From positions 310,001 through 374,000 of the forward strand of contig CAMLHZ010000001.1 of assembly GCA_946480085.1 (NCBI GenBank): a DNA stretch of 64,000 bases, given 5' to 3'. Positions 33,723 through 43,900 of this stretch are shown here, one piece after another. The position numbers and the translations under genes were made by a program. Source of the DNA: an uncultured Flavobacteriales bacterium. GTDB lineage: Bacteria > Bacteroidota > Bacteroidia > Flavobacteriales > Crocinitomicaceae. Below the pieces are notes generated by a model. The model was not told the origin of the DNA and made no database searches. It saw nothing but the letters and a program-made list of their open reading frames with translations. How positions within the stretch are numbered: the first letter of the stretch is position 1; each line of letters begins with the position of its first letter.

Positions 33723-36700
33723 TCATCCCATTATCTCCCCCAACCGCTCAAACGCCTGATCCATATTCATAACGTTACTATAAAGCAATCTCAATCGATC
33801 GTTCTTCTCGCTCATCTTACAGTCTTTCGGGTTGCTTTGAACGTAGTTCAATACCCGTGTGAACATCGGCGAGTCGTAGTATTTGCTTTGGGAGTTGGCA
33901 ACGAAATAACCAATCATTGATCCTTGTTTGATGACCAATTTTTCGAAACCAATTTCTTGTGCTAACCAACGCAGTTCGAAGGAACGAAGGAGTTCTTTTA
34001 CCACGCGTGGAAATGGACCAAAACGATCAATCAGTTGCTGTTTGTAGCTTTCAATCTCTTCTTTGGTATTGAGGTTGTCCAGATCCTGGTAGATGCTCAG
34101 ACGTTCTGAAACGTTGTTGATGTAATCTTCTGTGATGCGGAGCTCGAAATCGGTTTCCAGGACGCAGTCTTTCACGAAATGCGCACCCATGGTTTCTGTG
34201 TTTCGGTCGTCGTAGAGGTCTTTGAATTCTTCTTCTTTCAATTCGTCCATGGCTTCGTTGAGGATCTTCTGATACATCTCGAAACCGATCTCGGAAATGA
34301 AACCGCTTTGTTCGCCACCCAATAGGTTTCCGGCTCCGCGAATGTCTAAGTCTTTCATCGCAATGTTGAATCCGGATCCCAGATCGGAGAATTGAACCAA
34401 AGCTTCCAAACGTTTTCTGGCTTCGGATGTGAGTAAGCTTATTGGTTGTGAGATGAGGTAACAGAAGCCTTTTTTGTTGCTTCGACCAACACGACCACGC
34501 AACTGGTGCAAATCACTCAATCCGAACATATGCGCATCGTTGATGATGATCGTATTCGCATTCGAAATGTCGATTCCGGATTCAATAATGGTGGTTGCAA
34601 TCAATACGTCGTATTCGCCCTGGATGAAATCCATCATTACTTTTTCCAGCTGTTTTCCGTCCATTTGTCCGTGACCAATGGCCACACGAACTCCAGGACA
34701 AAGTCGCGAGATCATTCCGGCAATTTCCTTAATATTCGCCAAACGGTTGTTGACGAAATATACTTGTCCACCGCGACTCACTTCATACGAAATGGCGTCG
34801 CGAATATTCTCTTCGTTGAAAGTGATAACCTCCGTTAATACGGGCTGACGGTTGGGTGGTGGTGTATTGATGATACTCAGATCGCGCGCTCCCATCAGTG
34901 AAAATTGTAAGGTTCTCGGGATTGGTGTTGCGGTTAATGTCAATGTGTCGACGGTTGTTTTCAGGGACTTCAACTTGTCTTTTACCGCTACTCCAAACTT
35001 CTGTTCTTCGTCGATAATCATCAAACCAAGATCCTTGAATTTCACTTTGTCGCTTACAATTTTATGTGTTCCCACTAAAATGTCAATTTCACCACTTGCC
35101 ACTTTTTTCAAGGTCTCGGTAACTTGCTTCGCTGATTTGAAACGATTGATGTAATCTACATTCGCCGGGAAGTTCTTGAAACGTTCTTTGAAACTGCGTG
35201 CATGCTGATGACTCAAAATGGTTGTTGGAACCAAAACCGCTACTTGTTTGCTATCGGCAACGGCTTTAAATGCTGCGCGCATGGCAATTTCTGTCTTTCC
35301 AAAACCAACATCTCCACAAACCAAACGGTCCATTGGCTGTGCTTTTTCCATGTCTTCCTTCACCGCTTGAGTCGCTTTCAGCTGATCGGGCGTATCTTCA
35401 TACATGAAGGATGCTTCCAATTCGTTTTGTAAATACGTATCCGGTGAAAAGGCAAATCCAGGCTGCGTTTTGCGCTTGGCGTACAATTGGATTAAATCGA
35501 AAGCGAGTTCCTTGATGCGCTTTTTGGTCTTCTGCTTCAAGGTTGCCCACGCCTGCGTTCCCAGTTTGTTCATTTTTGGTGCAGCACCGTCTTTTCCGGT
35601 AAACTTCGAAATGCGGTGCAGCGAGTGAATGCTCACGTAAAGTACATCGCCGTCCTTGTAAACCAAACGAATGGCTTCCTGCGGTTTTCCGTTTACATCA
35701 ATGGTTTGTAATCCGGAGAATTGCCCAACGCCATGATCGATATGTGTTACGTAATCGCCTTTTTGCAGGTTGTATATTTCTTTTAATGTCAAAGCCTGTT
35801 TTGCCTGACGGAAGCCTTCCTTCAGTTTGAAACGGTGATAACGCTCAAAAATCTGATGGTCGGTATAACAAACCAGTTTCAGGCTCGGAAGAATGAATCC
35901 TTCGTGCAATGAAATGTTCATGGGTTGAAATTCCACTTCGGCGCCAATGTCTTCAAAGATCTGGTACAAACGTTCAATTTGCTTGGGTTGATTGGAGAAG
36001 ATAAGGTTCGTTGCTCCGGCTGTTTTTCGTGCCAGTAAATCGTCTTTCAGCAAATCGAAATCTTTGTTGAACGTGGGTTGATGCTGGGTCTCGAAAGTAA
36101 CTGTTTCGTTTGCCTTGAAATGGTATTCGGGACCAAATTCTACTATGGAATGTGGCTGAATCTGTGACTTCCAGTCGGAAGGATGCATGTACAATTCACC
36201 GGGCAAACTGTGTTTAATCGTATTTTTTGGAAGACCGTCGTAGATCTTAACCGCCTTTTCGTAGTCTTTCTCCAATGCCGCTTTCACCAAGTCGTTCGAA
36301 GCGAGCCAAAGGGTAGTTTGCTTACCAATGAATTCCAGAAAAGTTCCGTTTCCGTTCAACACCAATTGCTGCTGTACATTCGGAATAATGGAAAAGTGCG
36401 TATGTGTAGAGATGGAAAGCTGTGAAACCGGATCGAACGTTCGGATAGAATCCACTTCGTCGCCAAAGAACTCTACACGGAACGGGTGATCATTGGAGAA
36501 TGAGAAGATATCTACGATTCCTCCGCGAATGGAAAATTGTCCGGGTTCGTAAACAAAATCAACACGTTCAAAGCCATAATCCAACAACAGTTCATTAAAG
36601 AAATCGATGGAGTATTTTTTACCGCTTTCTACGCGCATGGTGTTTTCAGAAAGTCGTTTTTGCGTTGGTACACGTTCAAACAATGCCTGCGGATAAGTAA

Positions 36701-37064
36701 CAATCCAGTTGTTCTTTCCGGTGTTTATTTTCTCCAGCACTTCGGCACGGGCAACCACGTTCGCGTTGTCGGTTTCTTCCAGTTGGTATGGCATTCTATA
36801 CGAAGCAGGATAGAAGAGGATGTGCTTATTCTCAGGAAACAATTGTTCCAAATCGTTCAAAAAGTAGGCAGCTGCTTCTTTGTCTTCCATTACGAAAAGG
36901 TGATTTCCAGGAACTTGCTGTGCAACGCTAATTGCCGCAATCGACTTTGAAGAACCAATCAATCCTTTCCAATGAATGCGGATTTCTGCCTGTTGCAAAA
37001 GGTTTGCGGTATCGTCTAAACCCTTAAGTTTCTTGAACTGATTGATGAACTGTGTAATTTCCAT
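33723..37064 (-). CDS. mfd: Transcription-repair coupling factor
   Basis: Removes RNA polymerase stalled at DNA lesions and recruits UvrA. The 1113-residue length is normal. The UvrB-like N-terminal part (VYEPGQFSIRGGIVDIFSF) precedes the RNA polymerase interaction domain (YVTHIDHGVGQFSGL). The translocase motifs are clear: VCGDVGFGKTEIAMRAAF, MIIDEEQKFGVAVKDK, LTLTATPIPRTLQFSL, ATTIIESGIDISNANT and DLHQLRGRVGRSNKKGFCYL. The C-terminal TRCF domain closes it. A promoter box at 37128-37135 and a hairpin in the leader lie upstream. It works in the same pathway as uvrC in this window. Confidence 0.97.
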   Translation of the reverse strand: MEITQFINQFKKLKGLDDTANLLQQAEIRIHWKGLIGSSKSIAAISVAQQVPGNHLFVMEDKEAAAYFLNDLEQLFPENKHILFYPASYRMPYQLEETDNANVVARAEVLEKINTGKNNWIVTYPQALFERVPTQKRLSENTMRVESGKKYSIDFFNELLLDYGFERVDFVYEPGQFSIRGGIVDIFSFSNDHPFRVEFFGDEVDSIRTFDPVSQLSISTHTHFSIIPNVQQQLVLNGNGTFLEFIGKQTTLWLASNDLVKAALEKDYEKAVKIYDGLPKNTIKHSLPGELYMHPSDWKSQIQPHSIVEFGPEYHFKANETVTFETQHQPTFNKDFDLLKDDLLARKTAGATNLIFSNQPKQIERLYQIFEDIGAEVEFQPMNISLHEGFILPSLKLVCYTDHQIFERYHRFKLKEGFRQAKQALTLKEIYNLQKGDYVTHIDHGVGQFSGLQTIDVNGKPQEAIRLVYKDGDVLYVSIHSLHRISKFTGKDGAAPKMNKLGTQAWATLKQKTKKRIKELAFDLIQLYAKRKTQPGFAFSPDTYLQNELEASFMYEDTPDQLKATQAVKEDMEKAQPMDRLVCGDVGFGKTEIAMRAAFKAVADSKQVAVLVPTTILSHQHARSFKERFKNFPANVDYINRFKSAKQVTETLKKVASGEIDILVGTHKIVSDKVKFKDLGLMIIDEEQKFGVAVKDKLKSLKTTVDTLTLTATPIPRTLQFSLMGARDLSIINTPPPNRQPVLTEVITFNEENIRDAISYEVSRGGQVYFVNNRLANIKEIAGMISRLCPGVRVAIGHGQMDGKQLEKVMMDFIQGEYDVLIATTIIESGIDISNANTIIINDAHMFGLSDLHQLRGRVGRSNKKGFCYLISQPISLLTSEARKRLEALVQFSDLGSGFNIAMKDLDIRGAGNLLGGEQSGFISEIGFEMYQKILNEAMDELKEEEFKDLYDDRNTETMGAHFVKDCVLETDFELRITEDYINNVSERLSIYQDLDNLNTKEEIESYKQQLIDRFGPFPRVVKELLRSFELRWLAQEIGFEKLVIKQGSMIGYFVANSQSKYYDSPMFTRVLNYVQSNPKDCKMSEKNDRLRLLYSNVMNMDQAFERLGEIMG

Positions 37065-37087
37065 TTCTGAATTTGATAAAAACCGTT

Positions 37088-37115
37088 AAGGGGCACCACG
37101 CGAATGGAGCCCCTT
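37088..37115 (-). promoter_or_regulatory. Hairpin in the mfd leader
   Basis: AAGGGGC-A-CCA (37088-37098) pairs with TGG-A-GCCCCTT (37105-37115): ten base pairs with one A-A mismatch and a six-base loop. It lies between the -7 box and the mfd ATG (about 24 bases before it). It would fold in the mRNA, with no T-run after it. Confidence 0.6.
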
Positions 37116-37127
37116 GAATTGTTGTTA

Positions 37128-37135
37128 CAAAGATA
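37128..37135 (-). promoter_or_regulatory. -7 promoter box of mfd
   Basis: TATCTTTG on the minus strand, exact TANNTTTG, 63 bases before the mfd ATG. No TTTG at -33 is evident. Confidence 0.45.
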
Positions 37136-37164
37136 GTGCTTTAAAGGAAGTTTAAGTGCTTTTA

Positions 37165-37229
37165 CCATTAAGGAATTAAGGTCAATTAGGATATAAGTGC
37201 TCAGCTTAATTTTCTTAATCTCTTAATGG
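37165..37229. repeat. ATTAAG-rich inverted repeat between the kinase gene and mfd
   Basis: CCATTAAGGAATTAAG (37165-37180) and CTTAATCTCTTAATGG (37214-37229) match as an inverted pair at 14 of 16 positions, with a 33-base spacer that itself holds TTAAG-like words. It could end the histidine kinase message or be another degenerate repeat. Confidence 0.55.
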
Positions 37230-37287
37230 TTCCAAAAGATTAAACGTTCAAAGAAAGGTTAAATGACGCCTCAGTTTCTGTAATCGA

Positions 37288-37318
37288 GATGGTGACTGAG
37301 CGTAGTCGAAGTATCATC
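37288..37318. repeat. Hairpin repeat, copy 3 (core 37294-37313)
   Basis: The core GACTGAGCGTAGTCGAAGTA is the diverged third copy of the 2461/6321 element. At the fourth pair C-G of copies 1 and 2 is T-A here, so pairing is kept. Outer arms GATG (37288-37291) and CATC (37315-37318) again differ but pair. It overlaps the histidine kinase stop codon. Confidence 0.7.
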
Positions 37319-39419
37319 TGTTTTTCTGCGTAAACCGAATTCTGGTGCTCGTTCCATTCGTGGTATTCACTTCCAGTTCACCATCAATTTGTCTGGTCAT
37401 CAGGTTCACCAGGCTCAGCCCCAAACTTCCGGTATCAGAAGGAACTTTGTTTTCATCGAAGCCAATACCATTGTCATTTACTTCAAAAACCCATTCTTGG
37501 GTGTTTTCAATTTGACGAAGCGAAACGCTTATCTCACCTTCATCAGATGGAAACGCATACTTCAATGAATTGGTGATTAACTCATTTAAAATCAGAGCTA
37601 GAGGCATAGCCGTTTTGGTATGGAAAAGTGTTGAAGGAACATCAACGTGTAACTTCACATTTGGCTTAGATTCCAGAAGATTAGTGTAGAAAGAAAGAAC
37701 TTCTCCAAAATAGATACTCATATCTACTTCCAGTTTTGAATTCCCCAAATGGAGCATCTGGTGCATTACCGACATGGCCTGCAAACGGTTTTCACTTTTA
37801 TGAAGATATGCTCTGATTTCTTCGTTTTCTGTAGAATCGGCCTGGATGGAAAGCAGGGAAGAGATCATCTGCAAACTGTTGTTCACGCGGTGGTGAATTT
37901 CCTGCAGTAGCATTTCCTTATGGACGTTTTCATTTGCCAGCACTTCGGAATACCGTTTTCTGTTATTATAGGCACGTCTTGCAAAAAAGGCAACCACTAG
38001 ACTGGAGACGATGATTAAGATCAGTACCCCGATGAAATATCCTTTTTTCTGGTTTTCGAGCGCGTGGTTCGTATTCAGTTTATGAACCATTCTCTGGTGG
38101 GTAGCGCGTGCGGCATCTTCCTTTTTCTGGAAAGAATAGCTTAATGCGATCTGCATTCCCTTCTGTGTAGTTTCTTCGTTATTGATACTGTCTTTATAAG
38201 CGATAAAGAGATTCTGATAGTCGTATGCTTTTTCAAAGTTTTTGGCTTTGGATTCTACATAACGCAGTACATCATAGCTATTGCGAATGGAAACTTTGTT
38301 GCCAATTGACAGACTTATTGAAAGTGCCTCCTGAGCATTTTTCAGTGCAACACCATTTTTTTTGGAATCTGCATAAACGCGCGCTAAACCCTGCATGCTC
38401 GCTGCGGTTTCTACCTTGTCGTCAATAGGAAGTGCATATTCTAAAGCAGTCAAATAAGTGTCTTCACATTTTTTTAGATCACCCATTTTGTAATAGGCGA
38501 TTCCAAGTGCATTATAAGTAATGATCAGGCCTTCAGTTTCGTCAAGATTGTGATAAATAACAAGTGCTTTTTGGTGGTAGTATTCAACAGAATCCAGTTT
38601 ATTTTGCTCTGTCAACAATATTCCAATGTTTGCATATTCGTTTGCCATTCCAAGCTTGTCCTCAATTTTGGTATATAAGTTTAAGGACGCTTTGTACATT
38701 TTAAATGATGAAGCGTAATTCGTTTTTTCGGCATACACATTACCAAGGCTGTTCAACGCATCCGCCATGCCCATTTTGTCACGCATCTTTTCGTAATAGG
38801 AAAGCGCTTTATAGTGCTGGTTAAGCGCCTCGTTATGATTCCCCAGTGACCCAAACGTAATTCCCAGATTTTGATGAATATCTCCAAGCAAATCAAAATT
38901 TTTGTCTTTAGGTGCTGCGTCCAGAGCCATTCTGTAGTACTTCAGGGCCATGGAATAATTTGCCATGTCATCATAAATTGCACCTAGGTTTACATAGGTA
39001 TCAATGACTGCACTGTGCCGTTTCAACTTGCGGTTCATGTGCAAGGCATTCAAATACATTCTTAACGCATTCTTATTGTCGAAATAGTAACTGTAGGTAT
39101 GACCCAGATTTGTAAATGTGATTGCTGTACCACGTTGGAAATTGATTTTCTGTGAGAGTTTAAGTGCTTCATTCCCATAATACATGGCCTTTTCGGGTGC
39201 ACCTTCTTCCAAAAACAGTTCATTCAGATCGTTCAGCAGAAACACCTTGTTGGTATCGTTTTTTGCCGTTTTTACCTCACGCAACCGTTGTTTTATTGAA
39301 CCTCTTTCAAGATTTCCTGTAAACTTATCCCGTTGAGCGCTGACGCTATTCCATGAGAACATACCAACCACCAAAATGATGATTCTCAACTCGAAACGAA
39401 AAAGAGTAGCTTTTGTCAT
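37314..39419 (-). CDS. TPR-containing sensor histidine kinase (HisKA_2 type)
   Basis: A 701-residue sensor. Residues 1-28 form a signal peptide. About 45-430 hold a long array of TPRs (AITFTNLGHTYSYYFDNKNA, ADALNSLGNVYAEKTNYASS) facing the periplasm. One transmembrane segment follows near 457-478 (GVLILIIVSSLVVAFFA). The kinase half has the HisKA_2 phosphoacceptor His in LLQEIHHRVNNSLQMISSLL (near 508) and an ATPase domain (LNELITNSLKYAFP, NDNGIGFDEN, GSLGLSLVNLM). Partner of the LytTR regulator upstream. The next plus-strand genes are the adhesin locus, a plausible but unproven target. Confidence 0.92.
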   Translation of the reverse strand: MTKATLFRFELRIIILVVGMFSWNSVSAQRDKFTGNLERGSIKQRLREVKTAKNDTNKVFLLNDLNELFLEEGAPEKAMYYGNEALKLSQKINFQRGTAITFTNLGHTYSYYFDNKNALRMYLNALHMNRKLKRHSAVIDTYVNLGAIYDDMANYSMALKYYRMALDAAPKDKNFDLLGDIHQNLGITFGSLGNHNEALNQHYKALSYYEKMRDKMGMADALNSLGNVYAEKTNYASSFKMYKASLNLYTKIEDKLGMANEYANIGILLTEQNKLDSVEYYHQKALVIYHNLDETEGLIITYNALGIAYYKMGDLKKCEDTYLTALEYALPIDDKVETAASMQGLARVYADSKKNGVALKNAQEALSISLSIGNKVSIRNSYDVLRYVESKAKNFEKAYDYQNLFIAYKDSINNEETTQKGMQIALSYSFQKKEDAARATHQRMVHKLNTNHALENQKKGYFIGVLILIIVSSLVVAFFARRAYNNRKRYSEVLANENVHKEMLLQEIHHRVNNSLQMISSLLSIQADSTENEEIRAYLHKSENRLQAMSVMHQMLHLGNSKLEVDMSIYFGEVLSFYTNLLESKPNVKLHVDVPSTLFHTKTAMPLALILNELITNSLKYAFPSDEGEISVSLRQIENTQEWVFEVNDNGIGFDENKVPSDTGSLGLSLVNLMTRQIDGELEVNTTNGTSTRIRFTQKNR

Positions 39420-39531
39420 GAGATTAGCAGAAGTCCAATTTAGGAACGAAAGTCAAGAATGTGCTTGATTTACTTGAATTTTGTTACGAACAACAGGGTT
39501 TTGTATATGTACAACACGGAATTTGATGGAG

Positions 39532-40239
39532 TTACGAACGTTTGTTATCCATTATTTGATCCTTGAATGTTCTTCCAACAGTCAATTTATTTCCAGCAAC
39601 CACTACGTAGGATGAGGTATAGGAAGTGATCATTTTCTTGTTCACGATGTATGATCTATGGATGCGGATAAACGTTTCTTCCGGAAGCTGGTTAAACAGC
39701 TCGGTAATTGCACTTCTGATTAATCTTCTTTTTGATGATTTAGAATGTATAACAGAATAGTTTCCTTCTGCTTCAATCCACAAAATATCATCAAACGGAA
39801 TTTGGGCGTAAGCATGACCATCTTTTACTTGAAGCGTTTGTTCTGATTCGGATGCTTTAGAATTGAATAAAGCAAGTTCAATCGCAACAATGAGATCTTC
39901 TTTTTTGAACGGTTTCAGCAAGTAGGCATTTGGGCGTGTTTTCATCAGATTATCGACCAATTCCCTGCTTGAATGTGAGGTGATATAGATAAAAGGGATA
40001 CTGAAATCGCTGTGAATTCTGGCTCCAAGATCAATTCCATTTTTGTGGCCTTCGATCATGATATCGGTTAAGACAATATCTACAGAATTCTGCTGTAGAA
40101 ACGCAATTGCATCGTCTGCATTTGTAACGTAATTGCTTTTCCTATAACCAGCAGATTTAAGGATTCTGGAAATATGCTCTGCAATGATCAATTCGTCCTC
40201 GACAATTAATACCAAACAGTTTTCGCGATCAATTTCCAA
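39532..40239 (-). CDS. LytTR-family response regulator
   Basis: A 235-residue response regulator. The receiver domain has the acidic pair Glu15-Asp16 (LIVEDELIIA), phosphoacceptor Asp59 (VDIVLTDIMIEG) and Lys109 (YLLKPFKKEDL). The C-terminal LytTR DNA-binding domain shows DILWIEAEGNYSVIH, FIRIHRSYIVNKKMI and VVVAGNKLTVGRTFK. The start codon at 40239 is TTG, since no ATG lies between the upstream stop and the receiver domain. Its kinase gene follows after 112 bases. It diverges from the adhesin locus across a 308-base region. Confidence 0.93.
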   Translation of the reverse strand: MEIDRENCLVLIVEDELIIAEHISRILKSAGYRKSNYVTNADDAIAFLQQNSVDIVLTDIMIEGHKNGIDLGARIHSDFSIPFIYITSHSSRELVDNLMKTRPNAYLLKPFKKEDLIVAIELALFNSKASESEQTLQVKDGHAYAQIPFDDILWIEAEGNYSVIHSKSSKRRLIRSAITELFNQLPEETFIRIHRSYIVNKKMITSYTSSYVVVAGNKLTVGRTFKDQIMDNKRS

Positions 40240-40547
40240 AACTTGATTTTTTATTTATTCAGCTCACAAAATGATGGGCTAAACGAAGGTAGGTAAATCC
40301 CATTTCTTGTCATAGCTAAATCGATAGTTTTCTGAGAAATGTTAATTCTTTCACTGAACAAAAATGACGTTGTGGAGAACTTCAAATTTGGCAATTATTG
40401 TAATTCGCATACAAAAAAACGTCGTTCATCCCTTTTTTTTATTTGTTCGCGGAAAAATTTTGAGTTTTGATTCGAATTGTACCAATTACCCAAATTCAAC
40501 ATCTGAGCATTCTGATTTTGAATTTGAATGAGAAAAAGCACATACTT
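40240..40547. promoter_or_regulatory. Intergenic region between the two-component genes and the adhesin locus
   Basis: A 308-base AT-rich divergent region. It must carry the promoters of the response regulator gene and of the small secreted protein at 40548. I find no exact TANNTTTG box at the expected distance of either gene, and no convincing LytTR direct repeat. TGACGTTGTGG (near 40365) and AACGTCGTTCAT (near 40419) share a loosely related ACGT core. No small gene or RNA is recognised. Confidence 0.5.
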
Positions 40548-40874
40548 ATGAAAACTTGTCTAGCACAAACGACATTACTTATTGCATTAATGTTAGGCGT
40601 AAACCCGGTTTATGCGCAAACAAATGGAAAGGAAACTCCGACAACGGAGAAAACACCAACCACAGAAGATCAAAAATTTTCCGACTCACAAAAATTTGAT
40701 CAGGTAAAACTTCAAATTCTGGAAGTGACCAAAGAGCTCACTGAACTTGGAGTAAAATCAATTCCCGAGTATCCTAAGTACATCGATTTAAAGTCTGTAA
40801 CTGCCTATTTAGAAGAGTTAAAGACCTTGAAGACATCATACATGAGAAGCCACTATTTGACGCCTCAGAACTAA
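40548..40874 (+). CDS. Small secreted protein upstream of the adhesin gene
   Basis: A 108-residue protein. The ATG at 40548 starts a signal peptide (MKTCLAQTTLLIALMLGVNP, cleaved near VYAQ); the in-frame extension upstream is not needed. The mature part opens with a Thr/Glu/Pro/Lys-rich linker (GKETPTTEKTPTTEDQ) followed by helical segments (FDQVKLQILEVTKELTELG) and ends SHYLTPQN. It stops 31 bases before the giant adhesin gene and probably shares its transcript. No family recognised; a chaperone or assembly role is only a guess. Confidence 0.7.
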   Translation: MKTCLAQTTLLIALMLGVNPVYAQTNGKETPTTEKTPTTEDQKFSDSQKFDQVKLQILEVTKELTELGVKSIPEYPKYIDLKSVTAYLEELKTLKTSYMRSHYLTPQN

Positions 40875-40905
40875 TCATTATTCAATTTTATTTTATCAAA
40901 CAATC

Positions 40906-43900
40906 ATGAAGTTATTCAGTAGCCTAGTGTTGCTTTTTCTTTCCTTTACCTTCGCGTTTGGACAGAAATCGCAGACCAATGACTATCAATCGAAACTCAG
41001 CAGTCAATCCGTTTTCTATCAGGAAAACAAAGGACAGATCGTTGATACGAAAGGAGAGTCAAGACCAGAAGTTCTTTTTACTTCTTTTAGTAACGGAGTA
41101 AGAACCTATTACAAGCGTGATGGGATTAGTTATGTTTTTGAGAAGCATAATTCTTCCTCTAAACCTAAATCATCGGAGCTTACTTCTGGTGTAAAAATGT
41201 TGGAGGTAAAAGATGCTGCACCTGAAAAGCATACCATTGAAATGCATCGTATCGATTTGAACTTCATTGGTTCAAACCAATATTGTGGGATTAAAACGGA
41301 TGAAGCACTTGATGCAAAGGACAATTACTATTTGGCTCATGCTCGCGTAACGGATGTGAAATCGTACAAGAAGGTAACGTTGACAGATTTGTACGACAAA
41401 ATTGACCTTGTGCTTTATATCGATTCTGAAAGTAATCTGAAATACGATTTTGTAGTTCATCCAGGTGGAGATGCTTCAAGAATCAAAATGCAAATTGACG
41501 GAACGGATGATTTTGGATTGTCCCCGGAGGGATTATTCTTCCTTGGTTCTGCACTTGGAAAAATTACCGAATCTGCACCAGTTAGTTTCCAACAAGACAA
41601 AAGAGCGATTGTTTCATCTTTCCAATTAGAGAAAGATGTTTTGTCGTTTAAAGTTGATACTTATGACAAGACACAAGATTTAATCATCGACCCAACTCGA
41701 ACTTGGGGGACGTATTTTACAGCCGATAATTATAGTGAATGGAGTTATGGGCAGGATGTTAAATCCGATGCAAATGGGGTTTATTTCGCTATTAATACCA
41801 ATGCTAATGCTTATCCGGTAAGTGCTGGTGTGTATGATCAGACATATAATGGTGGATTTGATATAGTATTGGCGAAGTTCAGTCTTTCAGGAGCACTTTT
41901 GTGGAACACTTACATTGGGTCATCATCCGATGACCGAGATCCTGCGCTTGCCGTGAACGGCGGAAAGATTATTTTGGCTGGTGCAACGGTCGGGTCCGAT
42001 TTTCCGACTACTGTTGGTACACACGACCAGTCATTTAATGGGGGTTATGATTTTTTCTTATCCAGATTAAATACTTCAAACGGGACGCTTGACTGGTCCA
42101 CTTTTGTGGGTGGATCGAGTGATGAATTTTTGGGGATTTCAGTAGATGTTAATACTGCTGGTGAAATAGCATTGGTTGGTAACACCGTTTCTTCGGACAT
42201 GCCTTTATTAACACCTTATGATGGTTCATTTAACGGTAATTGGGATTTGTATGTTGCTAAATTGAACTCTACAGGAAACCTTATTTGGGCGACTTATTTT
42301 GGAGGTTCATCAACAGATGTTACTGGACGCCATAACGTAGCATTCGATAATGCTGGAAGGGTTGTTATTCTTGGGCAGACTTACAGTAACGATGTACCAA
42401 CAACAGCTGGTGTTTTTCAACCCACTTATAGTGGTTATGCGGACCTTTTCTTAACATCATTTGCAACGAATGGAGCATCTCTTTCTTATTCCACTTACAT
42501 TGGATCCACTAGTGCTGATGGTATTGATTGCTCCCCATGTAGTGGTGGTGATCAAAACTGGTTTTCAATGGCAATGTTTTCAGATAACAGCGTTGCCATT
42601 GGTGCAGTAACCTGGAATACTGCTTCAAGCGCATGGGCTGCAACACCTGGAACATATTCGAATGCATATTTTGGTGATTATGACTCATATCTTATTAAAA
42701 TGAGTTCTTCCGGAACGAGACTATGGGGAACTACATGGGGTGGAATCAGTTATGACTGGATTCTAGATGTTGAGGTTGACCAGAGCAATAATGTATACGT
42801 ATTAACTGGAACATATTCGTCGAATCTTCCAGTTGTTGGTGGACCTCATGCTCATCAGGCTACGTACATTGGCGATTGGGATAAGCATATTGCAAAATTC
42901 AATCCAACAGGAAGCACTTTACTTTATGGAGCTTATTTGGGAAGTTCGGATTATGACATGCCAGAACTTGGGTCAATTTCGTTCTCTGGAGGCGGCTTGT
43001 ATGTGGCTTCAAATTCGAACTATGGAGGCTTTAACCCTCTATGGAATACTTCAACCGGGGCTTATCAAACGTCAGCTACAGGTGGTGGTTTTTATCCAAT
43101 CTTAAACAAGATACAGTTCTGTGATATTGCCACTTCAGGTACGGTTACAAATGTTACTTGCGGTAATACGGATGGAGCTGTTGATTTAACGGCAACAACA
43201 ACAACAGAGTCACCGTTATCTTATTCATGGAGCAATGGTCCAACTATCCAAGATATCTCAGCATTAGCACCAGGAACATATACTGTAACGGTAACTGGTG
43301 GTGTATCAGGATGTACAACGAATCAGTCATTTACGGTTGGTTTGAATGATGCCATTGCACCGGTTGCAAATTGTCAACCTTATACAGCAACGCTTGATGG
43401 AACAGGAAATGTGACCATTACTGCGGCAAACGTAAACAATGGTTCTACTGATAATTGTGGGATTGCTTCAATGTCTGTTTCTCCAAGCACGTTTGATTGT
43501 GGAGATATAGGTGCAAATTCGGTTATACTAACCGTAACTGATTTCAACGGAAATACTGCTACTTGCACTGCTACGGTTACTGTAACAGAAACTACACCTC
43601 CGGTAATTAATTGTCCTGCCAATATTACGACTAACAATGCTCCTGGAACTTGTGGTGCGGTTGTGAATTATACAGCTCCTGCTGCTACAGACAACTGTGG
43701 TTCAGGCAACCCAACGTTAGAGAATGTATTGTCAGGATTCAATACGAATTACAACACAGTATTCAGTAATATTCCGTCTCCAGTAGTTTTCGCTATGGAT
43801 AACGGAGTAAACAGTAATACCATTGGTGATGGGTATTCTGACATGTATGATGGAGGTAACTACCTGAATACGAACCTGGCATCAAACATCAACTATTCTG

